This document shows, one piece after another, positions 1 through 10,333 of a stretch of 64,000 nt of DNA. The position numbers and the translations under genes were made by a program. Source of the DNA: Botryosphaeria dothidea (Eukaryota; Ascomycota; Dothideomycetes; Botryosphaeriales; Botryosphaeriaceae); NCBI GenBank assembly GCA_011503125.2, contig WWBZ02000022.1, positions 4,092,001 through 4,156,000 on the forward strand, in the 5' to 3' direction. Positions within the stretch are counted from its first letter, which is position 1; every line of letters starts with the position of its first letter. The notes beneath the pieces were generated by a model. That model was not told the origin of the DNA. It saw nothing but the letters and a program-made list of their open reading frames with translations, and did not search any database.

Positions 1-1008
1 TACGTAGGGATCGGCTTCTTGAATGCCTTCAGGAAATTAGGTGTGCCGAAGGTGTCGGTCAATGCGATGCTCAGAACCTGGACCGGTCAGCCTCCTGAAC
101 GATATTGGGCGGGTCGAATCACCTACGCCTTCACCAAATGTGCCGACCCAGTAGCTCAGGGCAATCGCATTGGCATCCTCGTAGTTGTTGGTCACCGCAG
201 CGACGCCCATGAACCACTCGTGGGCGACGGTGCCAACGGGAGGAACGCCGTATTTCATGGCAAAGTGAACATTGCTCGTGCCAGAGAGCTTTCCTGTATA
301 CCCTTTACCTTCCGCATCCTTGGCCGCCTTCAGCAGACCCTCCATGACCACGTCGTGGGTATGGTAATCCCGCCTTCTCCTGCTGCCAAACTCCGAGAAG
401 ATGCAGCCATTCTCTAGCAACTTTAATCCTTTGTTGTATGCTTTCTCCAGCTGACCATTGTGACTCCAGTCCGTGTCGCAGAACTTGAAGTATGCCTCGC
501 TAATTAGAGCAAGCAAGGGGATCTCGTATAATATTGTCTCGACCCACAGACCCTCAGTGAGAAGATCCAGGTCGCCTATATCATCGTCGGCGCCGGTGTC
601 CTTATCCGCCTTGAACGAAAGCTTGATTTGCTTGTCTGGATGAAGCCGGAACGTGCGTAGGTAGCGGAGGTACTGATCGTTGAGGTATGTGCAGTTACTC
701 TTCAAGAAGTCAAGCTCATCCTGCGAGAAGGCAATGTTCCCCAGCTTATCGATCTGTTTCTGCAGCCAACGGTAGGCGGCGCGAGTAAAGCGCATGTGCG
801 GAGTGCGATTGGTAAAGCTGTAGGTGACGTCTACGTTTGGAAAATACTTGAGCACACAGCACTGCATCGTCAGCTTGTACAAGTCACTGTGCACTTCTGA
901 TCAGCAGCGTTTGTGAGTCAATGACGCGTCGGGGTGGGCTCACGTATCCAAGAGAGAGTTAATGCCCTCGGGCAGCGCCGCGGCGCCGCCATTGTTGATG
1001 TTGGTCAT
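1..1008 (-). CDS. NPT1: Nicotinate phosphoribosyltransferase (3' end beyond window)
   Basis: Converts nicotinate and PRPP to nicotinate mononucleotide, the committed step of the NAD salvage (Preiss-Handler) pathway. Three exons are visible on the minus strand: 944-1008, 127-886 and 1-77, with introns 887-943 and 78-126. Joining them gives the family N-terminus LLDTDLYKLTMQ (about residues 19-30), a GTSNVHFA segment near residue 224 and GTVAHEW near 240. The histidine of the last motif corresponds to the residue phosphorylated during catalysis in this family. After the 49-bp intron the frame resumes with LTDTFGTPNF, as expected for the enzyme. The ATG at 1008 was chosen because an in-frame ATG further inside would lose the start of the DLYKLTM segment. 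The C-terminal ~150 residues lie left of the window. No lesions are seen. Confidence 0.95.
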
Positions 1009-1359
1009 TCGCAAGAATGACCCAAGGGCTGAGTAGAGTCAGAGTGAGGAAGAATGCGCCGTGTTGCATGTGGTAGCAGTACTGTGCAGAGAGGATGGGG
1101 TGTTGGTGGGGAGGGCGCGCGTCCCGTGTGCCCCGCCATCGGCAAGTGTGAAATCATCGAAGATAAGGCCTGCGTGTCGCCATGCATGCCACATTCCTCA
1201 AACACTCGCCGACCGGGCTTGCATCGCACCTGCGCGCTGGGACGTCCGTGCGCTCTTTGTCACTTCGCACTCAGCCTTTTTGTTCTATTTTCTCAACCGA
1301 CTTTTTGGCTAGCAAGCTACTCACAGCGATGCGCTGCTGACAACTTTGGCAATACCCAG
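1009..1359. other. Intergenic: NPT1 promoter side and 3' flank of orphan gene
   Basis: Both neighbours are on the minus strand, so this stretch holds the NPT1 promoter and the 3' flank is that of nothing else. Small open frames on both strands resemble no protein. I see no TATA box, repeat or RNA gene. Confidence 0.5.
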
Positions 1360-2511
1360 TCACTTTTCAACCCCCGCTACCTTACATTTCTGGACGATGG
1401 ATACTTCAACGTCTCGAGACTTTTTCCGGAGGCGTCCGGGAAGAGCAAGTAGCGAACGCTTAACTGGATAGTCTTTGAACCCATCAGTTTGATATTGGGA
1501 GAGCTCGGAAACTTTCGCCTGAAGCTCTTGAAAGAGGGGAACATCGGGAGTGATGGACTCATTGTAGACACTGTTTACGACGGCTAGGATCCAGTTGATG
1601 CGAGCCACGATTTCGTGAAGCTGGTTCGTCTCGATTCGTTCGCCGTATATGTGGAGAAACCCTCTCAGGTCCAAAACGTGCCTCATTCCTGCTATCTTCA
1701 TCGCCCGAGTGATGTTCTTGGCCTCCACGCCGTAGATGCACTTGAAGGCTTGGGCATGGTGCTCGCCTATGCCTTCCACCATCTCCACCACTCGTGCGTC
1801 TGTCCAGCAGTCGAACTTCAACCTCGGGAACTTGAAAAGATGATGGTTCTCTCTCGCCTCAGAGGGCCGTAATCCCATTGGAACGGGCAGTTCTTCACTC
1901 GGAATTCCCACCTTGTCTCTGTGATACAGAATGTACCAATCGAGGAACAGGCATCTTCGATGAATTCTCATGTCGTCTTTGAACCCCAGGCACGCCTGAA
2001 TCATGGTTATGAACCAGGCGATCCAGGCCGATGTTCCCGGGCGGTCTCGATCGACCACTGTGTGTGAGGTGAGTGCGCGAAAAAGTGCTCGAAGATTTAT
2101 AAAGACAAGATCCCAGAGTGTCGGGCACAGGGACGGTTCCAGCCTATCCACATGGATCAGAACCATATGCAGACGCCTCTTCTGCACATTGTCGAGCATT
2201 TGTGTGTCCTCGGATTTGGCGTACTCTTCCACCTCTGATCGTCGAATCTGGCGCACAACCTCTGAAATCGTTTCGCCTGGTTGTGGGATTCCATCTTCAA
2301 CGGATAGTTCGGAACTGCTTGAGATGTCGCTCGAGTAAGTGCATTTGCAGCAGTCCTCATGGTCCGTGCAGCAGCTTGGCTGCGCTGGTGTCTCGTCAGA
2401 TGTGGTAGTAATCTTGTCTCCGGGCTGTCTTTCAAAAGAGTTTTGAAGTGCGTCTCGCGGCTCCTTGCGGTCTTCGCTGGCGTTTTCCGAATTGGGACGT
2501 GTACTAGGCAT
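1360..2511 (-). CDS. Uncharacterised 383-residue protein, no recognised domain
   Basis: A single uninterrupted frame encodes 383 residues, from the ATG at 2511 to the TGA at 1360. I do not recognise the family. The first ~70 residues are polar and probably disordered, and contain a cysteine cluster (CCTDHEDCCKC near residue 47). The rest looks globular and largely helical, with tryptophan-rich stretches such as IAWFITMIQACLGF. There is no signal peptide or transmembrane segment, so a cytosolic or nuclear protein is likely. Codon use and amino-acid composition look genuinely coding. An intron near either end cannot be excluded. The frames on the opposite strand are shadows. Confidence 0.7.
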   Translation of the reverse strand: MPSTRPNSENASEDRKEPRDALQNSFERQPGDKITTTSDETPAQPSCCTDHEDCCKCTYSSDISSSSELSVEDGIPQPGETISEVVRQIRRSEVEEYAKSEDTQMLDNVQKRRLHMVLIHVDRLEPSLCPTLWDLVFINLRALFRALTSHTVVDRDRPGTSAWIAWFITMIQACLGFKDDMRIHRRCLFLDWYILYHRDKVGIPSEELPVPMGLRPSEARENHHLFKFPRLKFDCWTDARVVEMVEGIGEHHAQAFKCIYGVEAKNITRAMKIAGMRHVLDLRGFLHIYGERIETNQLHEIVARINWILAVVNSVYNESITPDVPLFQELQAKVSELSQYQTDGFKDYPVKRSLLALPGRLRKKSRDVEVSIVQKCKVAGVEK

Positions 2512-3050
2512 TGTCGCAATCTGCGCTGTTTGTGGCGCTGGAAAGGAGGGTATAGCTTGGAAAGGACGAAATGCTTCGTAGACTTATGCGCTCTAAAGAT
2601 AGTACAACAATTCCCAGAACGGATTGATGCGGTAGTTGCTGCGCGTGAGGCTGCGGTGTGATGAGGTGGAGCAGGATTAGCTGAAGTGTCTCAGTAACCG
2701 TTTAAGTGAACCATGACTACCCGATCGGGCAATCAAGCCTTGTGCACAATGCAGCTACTCATGTACTTGCCAATCTTGCCATCTCATCTGCTGCACAGAG
2801 ATTTCCAAACAGAGAGTCTTCTTCATGACCTCTTCGATAGAACGAGGCCAGAATCCCAATGAGGTCAGATGAAAAGTGCAAAACACAGAACGCAAAAAGC
2901 CGATATGCACCCACCGAATTCACTACAATTCTACAACAAGAGCTTCTCGCCCGCGAAAATACTGTCTTTCTCTCTTTCTCCGCACAGTTCTCCAGCACAC
3001 CTGCCTAGGGGACCCCCCGAAACTTCATACGTAACGCCCACGAACCTCGC
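2512..3050. other. Intergenic, nothing recognised
   Basis: Upstream region of the orphan gene and 3' flank of the P450 gene, both on the minus strand. Short frames on both strands lack protein character. No repeats or RNA genes were seen. Confidence 0.5.
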
Positions 3051-4816
3051 TCAACCCTCAACTGCACCCCTCAAATACAACCCCTTCACCCTCACCCCAA
3101 CCCTACCCCTTCCCCTTTCCGGCAACGGCCCAAAGAAATCTCTCGCATTCGCCAGATCCTCCCTCGTCGTCCCCTCCGCCACCTCCATCTCAAACACCCT
3201 GAACAGATTCCCCAACACCAGCGTCAGCTCCCTGCGCGCCAACTCGTGCCCGATGCACATCCGCTGCCCCTTGCTAAACGGCACAAACGCCTTCTCCATC
3301 CGCGCCCGCTGCTCGGGCCCCGCCTCGAGCCACCTCTCCGGCCGGAACACGTGCGGCTCGGGGAACACGGCGGGGTCCTCGTGGCCGTCCGTCATGTTCA
3401 TGCTGACAACGGTGCCCGGCGGGAAGGCGTAGGTGCGGTCGCCGCGGGGCGTCGTGTACGCCATGGCGGCGGACGGGTTGACGCGCGGCAGGCGCGAGAC
3501 CACGGCCGGGTGGAAGCGCAGCGACTCGCGGATCGCGGCCTGCAGGTACTCGAGCTTCTCGAGCGTGCGGAAGGGGACCAGGTCCGGGAGCGGCGACGGG
3601 GCGGACGAAGAGGCTTCGTGGATGCTGTCCTTGCGGCCGGACGGCGTGTGTAGGACTTTGAGCTCCGCGCGGAGCTTCTGGAGGATGGCCGGGTCGGAGA
3701 GCACGTAAAAGACGACGCCGGCCATGTTGTTGGCCGGCCCGTCGACGCCGGCGCCTAAGAGCGTGCCCGCTTCGGAGAGGATGCGGTCGAAGGAGCGGTC
3801 GTGTTCGGGGAGGAGCGGGGAGGTGCGGATGGCTTCGAGGACGCTGATGGAGGGATCGTTGGGCTCGCGGGTGGTGTTCATCACGTTCTCGGTCTCGCTG
3901 TAGAGTCTCTATGTGCATGGTTCAGTATGGGTTGGTCACTGAAGAAGGGGCGAAGAAATTGCAGAGGAGAGAGAAGGAGGTACTCACACGGTAGTGGTCA
4001 CGAAACTGGTCACTTCCAATTGATGCTTTGTCCCAGATGGGGCAGATGGGCTCTGGAAGACGGCGTAGGAGGGGAAGGAGCCATGGGACGTGTCTTCTCC
4101 AATTGGAAAGTGTTGTCTCTGACGTGTGAGACCGCAGCATGAGATGGCCGAGGTCAGGTTGATCAAGGTAGTCCCGCGGATTTGGAAGGGCATGGGCGGA
4201 GATGATGTCCATGGCCAGTGCTCGGAAAGCGACTGAGAGGTCGACGACTTCTCCAGTCTTACGTGCTTCATCCAAACGGGAAAATAGCTTCTTCACCTTT
4301 TCCTGTAGAAGCGGTTCCAGCCGGTCCATTGCGCCGGCTGAGAAGGACTTGCTCATGGCGCTGCGTCGCAGTTTATACAAATCACTGGGAAATGTCTCAA
4401 AGGTCGAGCGAGAGTTTCCAGACCATCCGTAGAACCAAGGTTCTCTCTCAATTTTCTGGTTATTGGAGTACAAGACCTCGTAGTACGCGGGGTCCCGTAT
4501 ATGCACCTCATTCGGATTGATGCGGACGATTGGCCCTGTATGAGACCCATTAATCATTGCCGATAACGTGTCGGACAAGAGCTCTCTTGCCGTATTTGTC
4601 GTGCATCTCTTGCACCCTGCGGAAGAACAGTCCGACCATGGGGCAGTCCCACCAGAACTCGTAGAGTCCCGTTAATGCACATATCTTGGGCCCGGGAACT
4701 CCGGCCAACGGATGGAAATACAAGCGGTAGATGGCTATCGAGAAAAGATATGCGATGATCGCCAGCGGCCCAATCCGGAAGAGGAAAGCATCCAAGACGC
4801 CCGTGATGACCGCCAT
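3051..4816 (-). CDS. Cytochrome P450 monooxygenase
   Basis: Membrane-anchored haem monooxygenase of the fungal trichodiene-oxygenase/benzoate-hydroxylase-like type; the substrate is unknown. Exons are 4591-4816, 3988-4535 and 3051-3908 (543 residues). An N-terminal hydrophobic anchor (about residues 9-31) is followed by the proline hinge FHPLAGVPGPK. Later come the K-helix ESLRFHP, the PERW motif (FRPERW) and the haem-binding loop FSKGQRMCIG, which matches FxxGxRxCxG. The first intron (4536-4590) uses a GC donor (TACG/GCAAGA). Only this join restores the conserved KYGPIVRINPNEVHI run, because no GT donor keeps frame. Intron 2 (3909-3987) is GT-AG. The neighbours are a broken dehydrogenase gene and, beyond it, a questin-oxidase-like gene, which suggests a specialised or catabolic role. 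The gene appears intact. Confidence 0.92.
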
Positions 4817-5240
4817 GGCGAACTGAAGATGTCCGACAACACTGACTGGTGATGCCTTGAAGTGACGTGGGATGAGAGGCTGAGGTTGGCGGCAGTGCCT
4901 TTAAATTCGACGTGAAAATCAAGCTCGGCAAGCCATGTTTACTCACATTTCGGACGAGCCGGTCCTGTCGGCTGATAAAGGAATAAGTAGAAGGTTTAAA
5001 GCTTACCCTCCGATGACGTGCGATCACTTCCGGAGCAGGTATCATTTCTACGACATAACGCCTCATGTATATCCCGCCAATTAAGAGCAGATGTCGCGCA
5101 AAACAGCGTTGAAACTACTGTGCAATAAGGTTGAGGGGTGCATGCCTTGACCTTGTGTGATTAACGACCATATCCCTGGCGTCCATTCCCCGCACTCAGC
5201 TGTGGCAGCCCGCTTCATGAAACTCGGAAAGTCTACAAAG
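4817..5240. other. Intergenic between P450 and dehydrogenase genes
   Basis: Contains the P450 promoter (minus strand) and the 3' flank of the dehydrogenase gene. No repeat, clear TATA box or further gene was recognised. Confidence 0.5.
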
Positions 5241-6535
5241 TCAAAACTTCACGACCACTTTTGCGGCCGAGACGCCTTGCCGCAAACGGCGCAAGCCTTG
5301 TTGAATCTTCTCGAGACCACCCTCAATGATGATCGGCTCCGGTTTTGCCTTGAGGTGGCCGGATATCAGAGCTGCTGGCACGTAGTTGCGCCAGACAGCA
5401 TCGCAGATGAACTGCTCGTGCCGTTGCATCCTCTGTAGCTCCACTGCTTGCTGTGAGCCTGAAGTTGTTTCTGCAGAGCCGCAAGGACAACTGACCTGGC
5501 GTAGCTTTGATGCATTTTGGCATCTCATCGGGCGGCGGTATCGTCATTGCTACTCTCGCACCGCCAACCCATTCCAAAACCTTTGACCACTTCTCAATGG
5601 ACTCGGCAGTGGATACGGCATCGAAAACACCGGCTAGCGTCTCATGATCCACGACATCTTGCAGGGCCGTCACGACATGCGGATCATGGTGGTCAAACAC
5701 CATTTTTGCACCGAGGCTGCGGACATATGCGAAGTTGTGCTTGGATGCCGTGGCTATTACGGTGAAGCCAGATGCGGTAGCCAGCTGCACGGCAGCGGCT
5801 CCGCAACAGGCAGAGCCACCCCAGACCAAGATGACCCTCTTCGTGGGGGGACATCCTAGGCTCGGCAGAGGAAGAGCCAGGTTTTCGGGACTGTACAGCG
5901 CGGATGAAGCGGTAGATAGGGCCAGAGGGAGGACGACGGCGCGTTCGAACGGGAGGTCGTCCGGGATCGGACAGACGAGTAACTCCCTTGCTCTGGTGTA
6001 AAGCTGGAAGGCTGCACTCTGGGAATCGCCGTCATCGATTCCTAAGACCGCACTGTGGACGGTCGTCAGCTGCCGTCAAATCTGGACAGCGAAGCTCTTG
6101 GGCAACGCTTACCCCATCACCCGCTGTCCTTTGCATAGCCGAGTCACACCCTCCCCTACCTCTTCAATGACTCCTGCAAAATCTGCGCCTATGATGCTCG
6201 GGAACGTCTCAAGCAGGAAGCCTGTTTCCGTTCAGCTAGGTTGCCTCATTGGGGTCTGCAGGAGGAAGATCGTTACCGAACGCCTGCAAGTTATCAGCAC
6301 AAATTTCCTATTTCGACTATCGTGGGAATTGTCCGACCTGTATCTTCCAGTCGATCGGATTCTGCGATTTCTCGGTTACGACTCATCCGAAATATCCGGA
6401 ATTCTCGAAACTTACTATTGCAACAGCCGCATTTCTGATGACGACCTCGCCGGGCCGGGGCTTCGGCATTGGAGCATCCGCCACCTGCAGGGGATGCGCC
6501 TTCTTCGCAGTAATCCAGGCAGCTTTATTCGCCAT
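5241..6535 (-). pseudogene. Zinc-type (MDR) alcohol dehydrogenase / enoyl reductase-like gene with a premature stop
   Basis: Medium-chain dehydrogenase/reductase of the class that includes quinone oxidoreductases and trans-acting enoyl reductases. Exon 1 is 6416-6535 (40 residues, ending NAAVAI). A core exon ends at 6113, followed by 5496-6052 and 5241-5458. Family features are IIGADFAGVIEEVGEGV, the nucleotide-binding run VWGGSACCGAAAVQLA, and a C-terminus ending AAKVVVKF. The lesion lies between exon 1 and the core. The only acceptor in the right frame (exon start 6255) gives ACC CCA ATG AGG CAA CCT AGC TGA, so an in-frame TGA (6232-6234) falls where relatives have about ten residues around NPVDW. 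The alternative acceptor at 6284 is one base out of frame. The last intron (5459-5495) would be only 37 bp. A sequencing error or an unusual splice could still rescue the gene. Confidence 0.6.
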
Positions 6536-7081
6536 TTTTGCGGGTGTTGTGGTAGAGGAAAAGCATTAGGCGGGCCGCGGCGCACGTCTCATATGGTGCG
6601 CACGGAGGGTACTTGGGGGGAATATATGCGCTGGTAGCTGATAGTACAACGGTAGACGCCGTCGGACTACCTGCCCACGACTCGGACGCGCAACGGGCTC
6701 TCCGAAACCAGCGAGTGGAGGCGCGAAAAGTCTAAGGTGCAGTCGTGGCTCTGGACCACTCGGATACATGCGGCCGCTCGTTCGACGCTTGCATCTGGGG
6801 CCTCGGTCTTTGGCGGCGGCAGGGTATCCGAAGGAGAGTTGGCGAATGAGAATGTGGGGGATTCGATGAGAGTAAGAAGGTGCAGCGGCAGGGGTATAGC
6901 TTCCAACGAGCCTGGGGTGAAATGCGGGGAGAGCTCCCCAGCCCCTCTTTGCCAACCCATCAGACGCGAAGTTGAACCTTGTCGGACAGACGGTCGAGAC
7001 GTCCTCCAATCCCACAAGGTTGCATCCAGGTTAGCCTTCTCATCCCGCACCACTCTCACTCCACCAATTTCAAAGAGTCGG
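6536..7081. other. Divergent promoter region
   Basis: Lies between the minus-strand dehydrogenase gene and the plus-strand questin-oxidase-like gene, so one 546-bp stretch would serve both promoters. No regulatory motif was recognised with confidence. Confidence 0.5.
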
Positions 7082-9023
7082 ATGATGACGACAAAGCCAG
7101 CAAGGCAACAACTACAAAGCGCTGCCATCCAGTTCTCCAGCGCCGCGCTTGTTACAGCAGCCATGTTTTCCTGGGGTTACAAGAAGATGCCGGATCTCTT
7201 CGCGCAGCGGATCAATGTCGAAAAGGAACCGGTGTATGAGGTCGAAGAGATGGCGGAGAAGAAGGCGCGAACGGTGAAGCATTTGATACACGCGAACCAC
7301 TCCATCTTCAGCGTTATTTACCACAACCTGGAGTTCCACAACCATGTTCCACATGTAGGTTGAAGCCATAACGCAGAACCGGGGCTCCTTTGAGACTCGA
7401 AAGTAATTGAAAGTGTTCTGACATGGACAGCTTCTGGGGTCAGCATACATCCTCGGCTCGACCAACGATCACCTGAACGAAGTATACGACGTGGAGACCG
7501 AGACTCTCGAAAAATGGACAGACTCGCCTGGTGAAATAACTGAAGAAAACTGGCGTAATTATTTCGGACAGAAGGAGTAAGTCAGCACCTCTCCAAGCAT
7601 CTCGTTGCCGGCGGAACGAACAATTTCCCATCCGGCCAGAGATATTTTGAACTGCTCTTTACAATCGTACCCGGTTGGTTGCTTTGGCTTCTTGTGTGCC
7701 TTCCTGTTTCCACTTCTTCATTCCTCAGCGTGCTGCCAATTCTTTTTGAACTTACCTTCCCGGCACGACGCAGGTACCAGCGCGCATACATGGACTTCTT
7801 CGAGGACCAACTCCCCAGATACGGCCACGACTGGAAAGCCATGACCGAAGCCTACCTCTTCAAAGGGCCCAACCCCCTCATCAACAACGTCATCTGCGGG
7901 CGTAAGCAATCCCACAAAGAACCAATCCGCTTACCAGATCCCCTACTCGAACCCTTTCATCAAACATTGAGCTCACACGAAGCCCAACAGTCGGCCACTC
8001 GCTCATCCACCTGGGCTACGCCTACGAGCTCTCCTCCCGCACCGTCGCGACCGAAGCGCTGGTGCTCAACGCCTGCTTCTACAACTCAATGCACAAATAC
8101 CTCGACGACCCCTCCTACACGCGGCCCTCCCCGCACCCTTCCCACGACCCGCTCACACTCCTCCACCGCATCCGCGACGACCGCCGCTTCGACAACCTCT
8201 TCCCGCACAAAGGCGACCTGAACATCTACATTCTGATGGAGAAGCGCGAAGCCGCGGTCCTCGAGCACTGGAACGCGCTCGCCGTGCCCGACAGCCCGAC
8301 CCAGATCTTCGAAGCGTGCCAGCGCGCGGCCGTCGCGGCGCTGGTGGCGACGCGCGCGGACGGCGAAAAGTACGACTTCTTCCTCGTGCACCTGCTCACG
8401 ACCAGCCACGCGCTGCGGCACCTGCTGCCCAGCCTGCCGGCGCGCTGGCACGTCGCGCTCGCGCGCCAGTGGTGGCTGCTCGTCGTGACCATCTACGTCG
8501 CGCAGCACCGGCCCGAGATCCGCCGCGCGCGCGTCGACGACTTCGACCTGCGCGGCCGAGACTGGGGGTTCATCGTGAAGGAGGCGCTGGACGGCCAGTG
8601 GAGGAACGACGCGCACTACGTGAAAGGTGAGTTGTTGTCGTCGTTGTCGTCGTTGTCGTCGTTGTCGTCGGAATTAACTTCCTATCTTTTCCTTCCTTCC
8701 ACCTTCCCGTTCTCTCCCCGCTTGATCCGATCCGATAAAAAAAAAAAATAAGGGAACGCGGTGGAACTACTGATAGGCGGAAATGCTAATCCGACGGCCC
8801 AGCGCTCCGGGCGATCAAGAACGCGGCCGACACGTGGGGAGACGACGACTCGCGATTCCTGCTCAAAGCGGCAGTCAAGTTCGCGACCGAATTCGGCGGA
8901 TGGGGGGGCTTCGCGCCGCTCGAGATAGCGCGGACGGACGAGAGGAAGCACGTCAAGATGGGCATCTCGAGCGAGGAGGTCGAGGAGGCGAAGGCCCAGG
9001 CGGCAGCAGATGACAACAACTGA
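7082..9023 (+). CDS. Questin oxidase-like (AflY/DUF4243 family) Baeyer-Villiger-type enzyme
   Basis: Five exons (7082-7354, 7431-7576, 7774-7901, 7991-8626, 8803-9023) encode 467 residues. The family includes AflY of aflatoxin biosynthesis and questin oxidase, which cleave anthraquinone-type rings; some members are of unknown function. Recognisable runs are HANHSIFSVIYHNLEFHNHV, ILGSTNDHLNEVYD, PLINNVICG, GHSLIHLGYAYELSS and a C-terminal FGGWGGFAPLEIA. All joins keep frame: CAT/CTT, GA/G TAC, C/TC GGC and G/CG CTC. Two adjacent ATGs at 7082 and 7085 give the same frame. The neighbourhood (P450, dehydrogenase, MFS) would fit a tailoring set, but no polyketide synthase is in the window. Intron 4 holds a microsatellite. 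Confidence 0.88.
8631..8671. repeat. 9-bp microsatellite (GTTGTCGTC)n inside an intron
   Basis: About four imperfect copies of a 9-bp GTTGTCGTC-type unit sit just inside the donor side of intron 4 of the questin-oxidase-like gene. A 12-bp poly-A run follows later in the same 176-bp intron. Confidence 0.85.
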
Positions 9024-10333
9024 GTAATCGTGCGGATGAGAGCGGAAGAGTTTGATCAAGTCTCGGGATTTTCTTTCTTTCTTTCGGTCATGTTTTTGGA
9101 CCGAAGCTGAAGAGCGGTCGGCGTCTTTCATGGCGGTGATGGTGGGAAACCACGACACTGCCAGCAGTCGAGGTCTGGCTCCACACCATCGGTATGTGGA
9201 GGAGAGTGTTCCCACTGTTGCGCCACCCACACTCGCTCGCTAGTCGTTAAACCTTCTGTATTAGTACTATAGTACGGCATCTCGGGTTTGCGGCATTCGC
9301 TACGTCCGCCTGTTTCGGACGGTGTGGACAGGAATCTGACTCTCTGCAAGCGCCCAGCAATAATCAGCACCGGTGACCGGAGTCGCTCTTACTTGCATAT
9401 CATCGTACCTGACTAAAAGAGCGCAGCGGCGCCTTTCCGCAGTCCTTCTAGAAACGTTCCACAGTTGCGCAAATCCGACAAGTCCGACAGATCCGAGCCA
9501 AGTAAACCCGCGATTCACATGCGAAACGTCGCTGAGAAGCAGGAAAACGTCAGGACCTACGGCATGGTAGCTCGCAAACGGAGGGAAAGTTAGAGGGAGA
9601 GGATCCCCCATGCTGGCTTGTTTCGCCCAGACATGCGGCGTTTAGACATGCGGCAAAAACTGCTGCAGGGCTGGCAGGGGGGAGCGAGTCGCGTCTGAAA
9701 CGACGTCGTTTCGGATCTATCTTATCACCACAGGGAAAGAGAAAGAAAAAATCTAGGGCCAAGCCGGCGCCTCTCTCGCCCCTCATTGCTCCCGAATGAC
9801 GTACAACGGATGAGATCCATTGATGAGACAATGGCACTCTTCCGCAGGCCCATTTCTCATCAGTTCCTTCCGGAATCCAATGTCCTCCCATCCGACGAAC
9901 ACGAACTAAATCCGCTCTCTCAACCTGTAACCTTTAGTGATTTAAGCATAGCGGTCCGCCCGCCGCATCAGTTCACATCCATACCTTGTCGCCGCCTGCC
10001 CTGATCTCCCCCAAATCAAATTGCAAAGATACGCGAAGCGCCCAGGGACAGAGGCGCCCACGACCGGGAACAAGACCCGCCAGAGGAAGAGAAACCGATA
10101 ACCGCTGTCGCCAGTGCGCCTTGCCGTTACACCATTTCCGCAGAGCCGACAAGGGCCCACCCAATCTATTTCCCCAGACTCGGAACTGCAATAGAAACAA
10201 TAAACGGTGGCACAGCCCCTCTCCCTCTCCCCTCCTTCCCTCTCTCCTCAGGACATCCTCTTTCTCTCTGTGAGAGAAATTTCTTCTAGGCCATCGGAGC
10301 CCTCGCCCATAGCGGGCCGCTATTAGCACAACA
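9024..10333. other. Intergenic with a pyrimidine-rich promoter tract
   Basis: The first kilobase holds only short shadow-like frames. At 10216-10270 a strongly CT-rich tract precedes the MFS start codon (10334), a common feature of well-expressed filamentous-fungal promoters and 5' leaders. No TATA box or repeat was identified. Confidence 0.5.
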
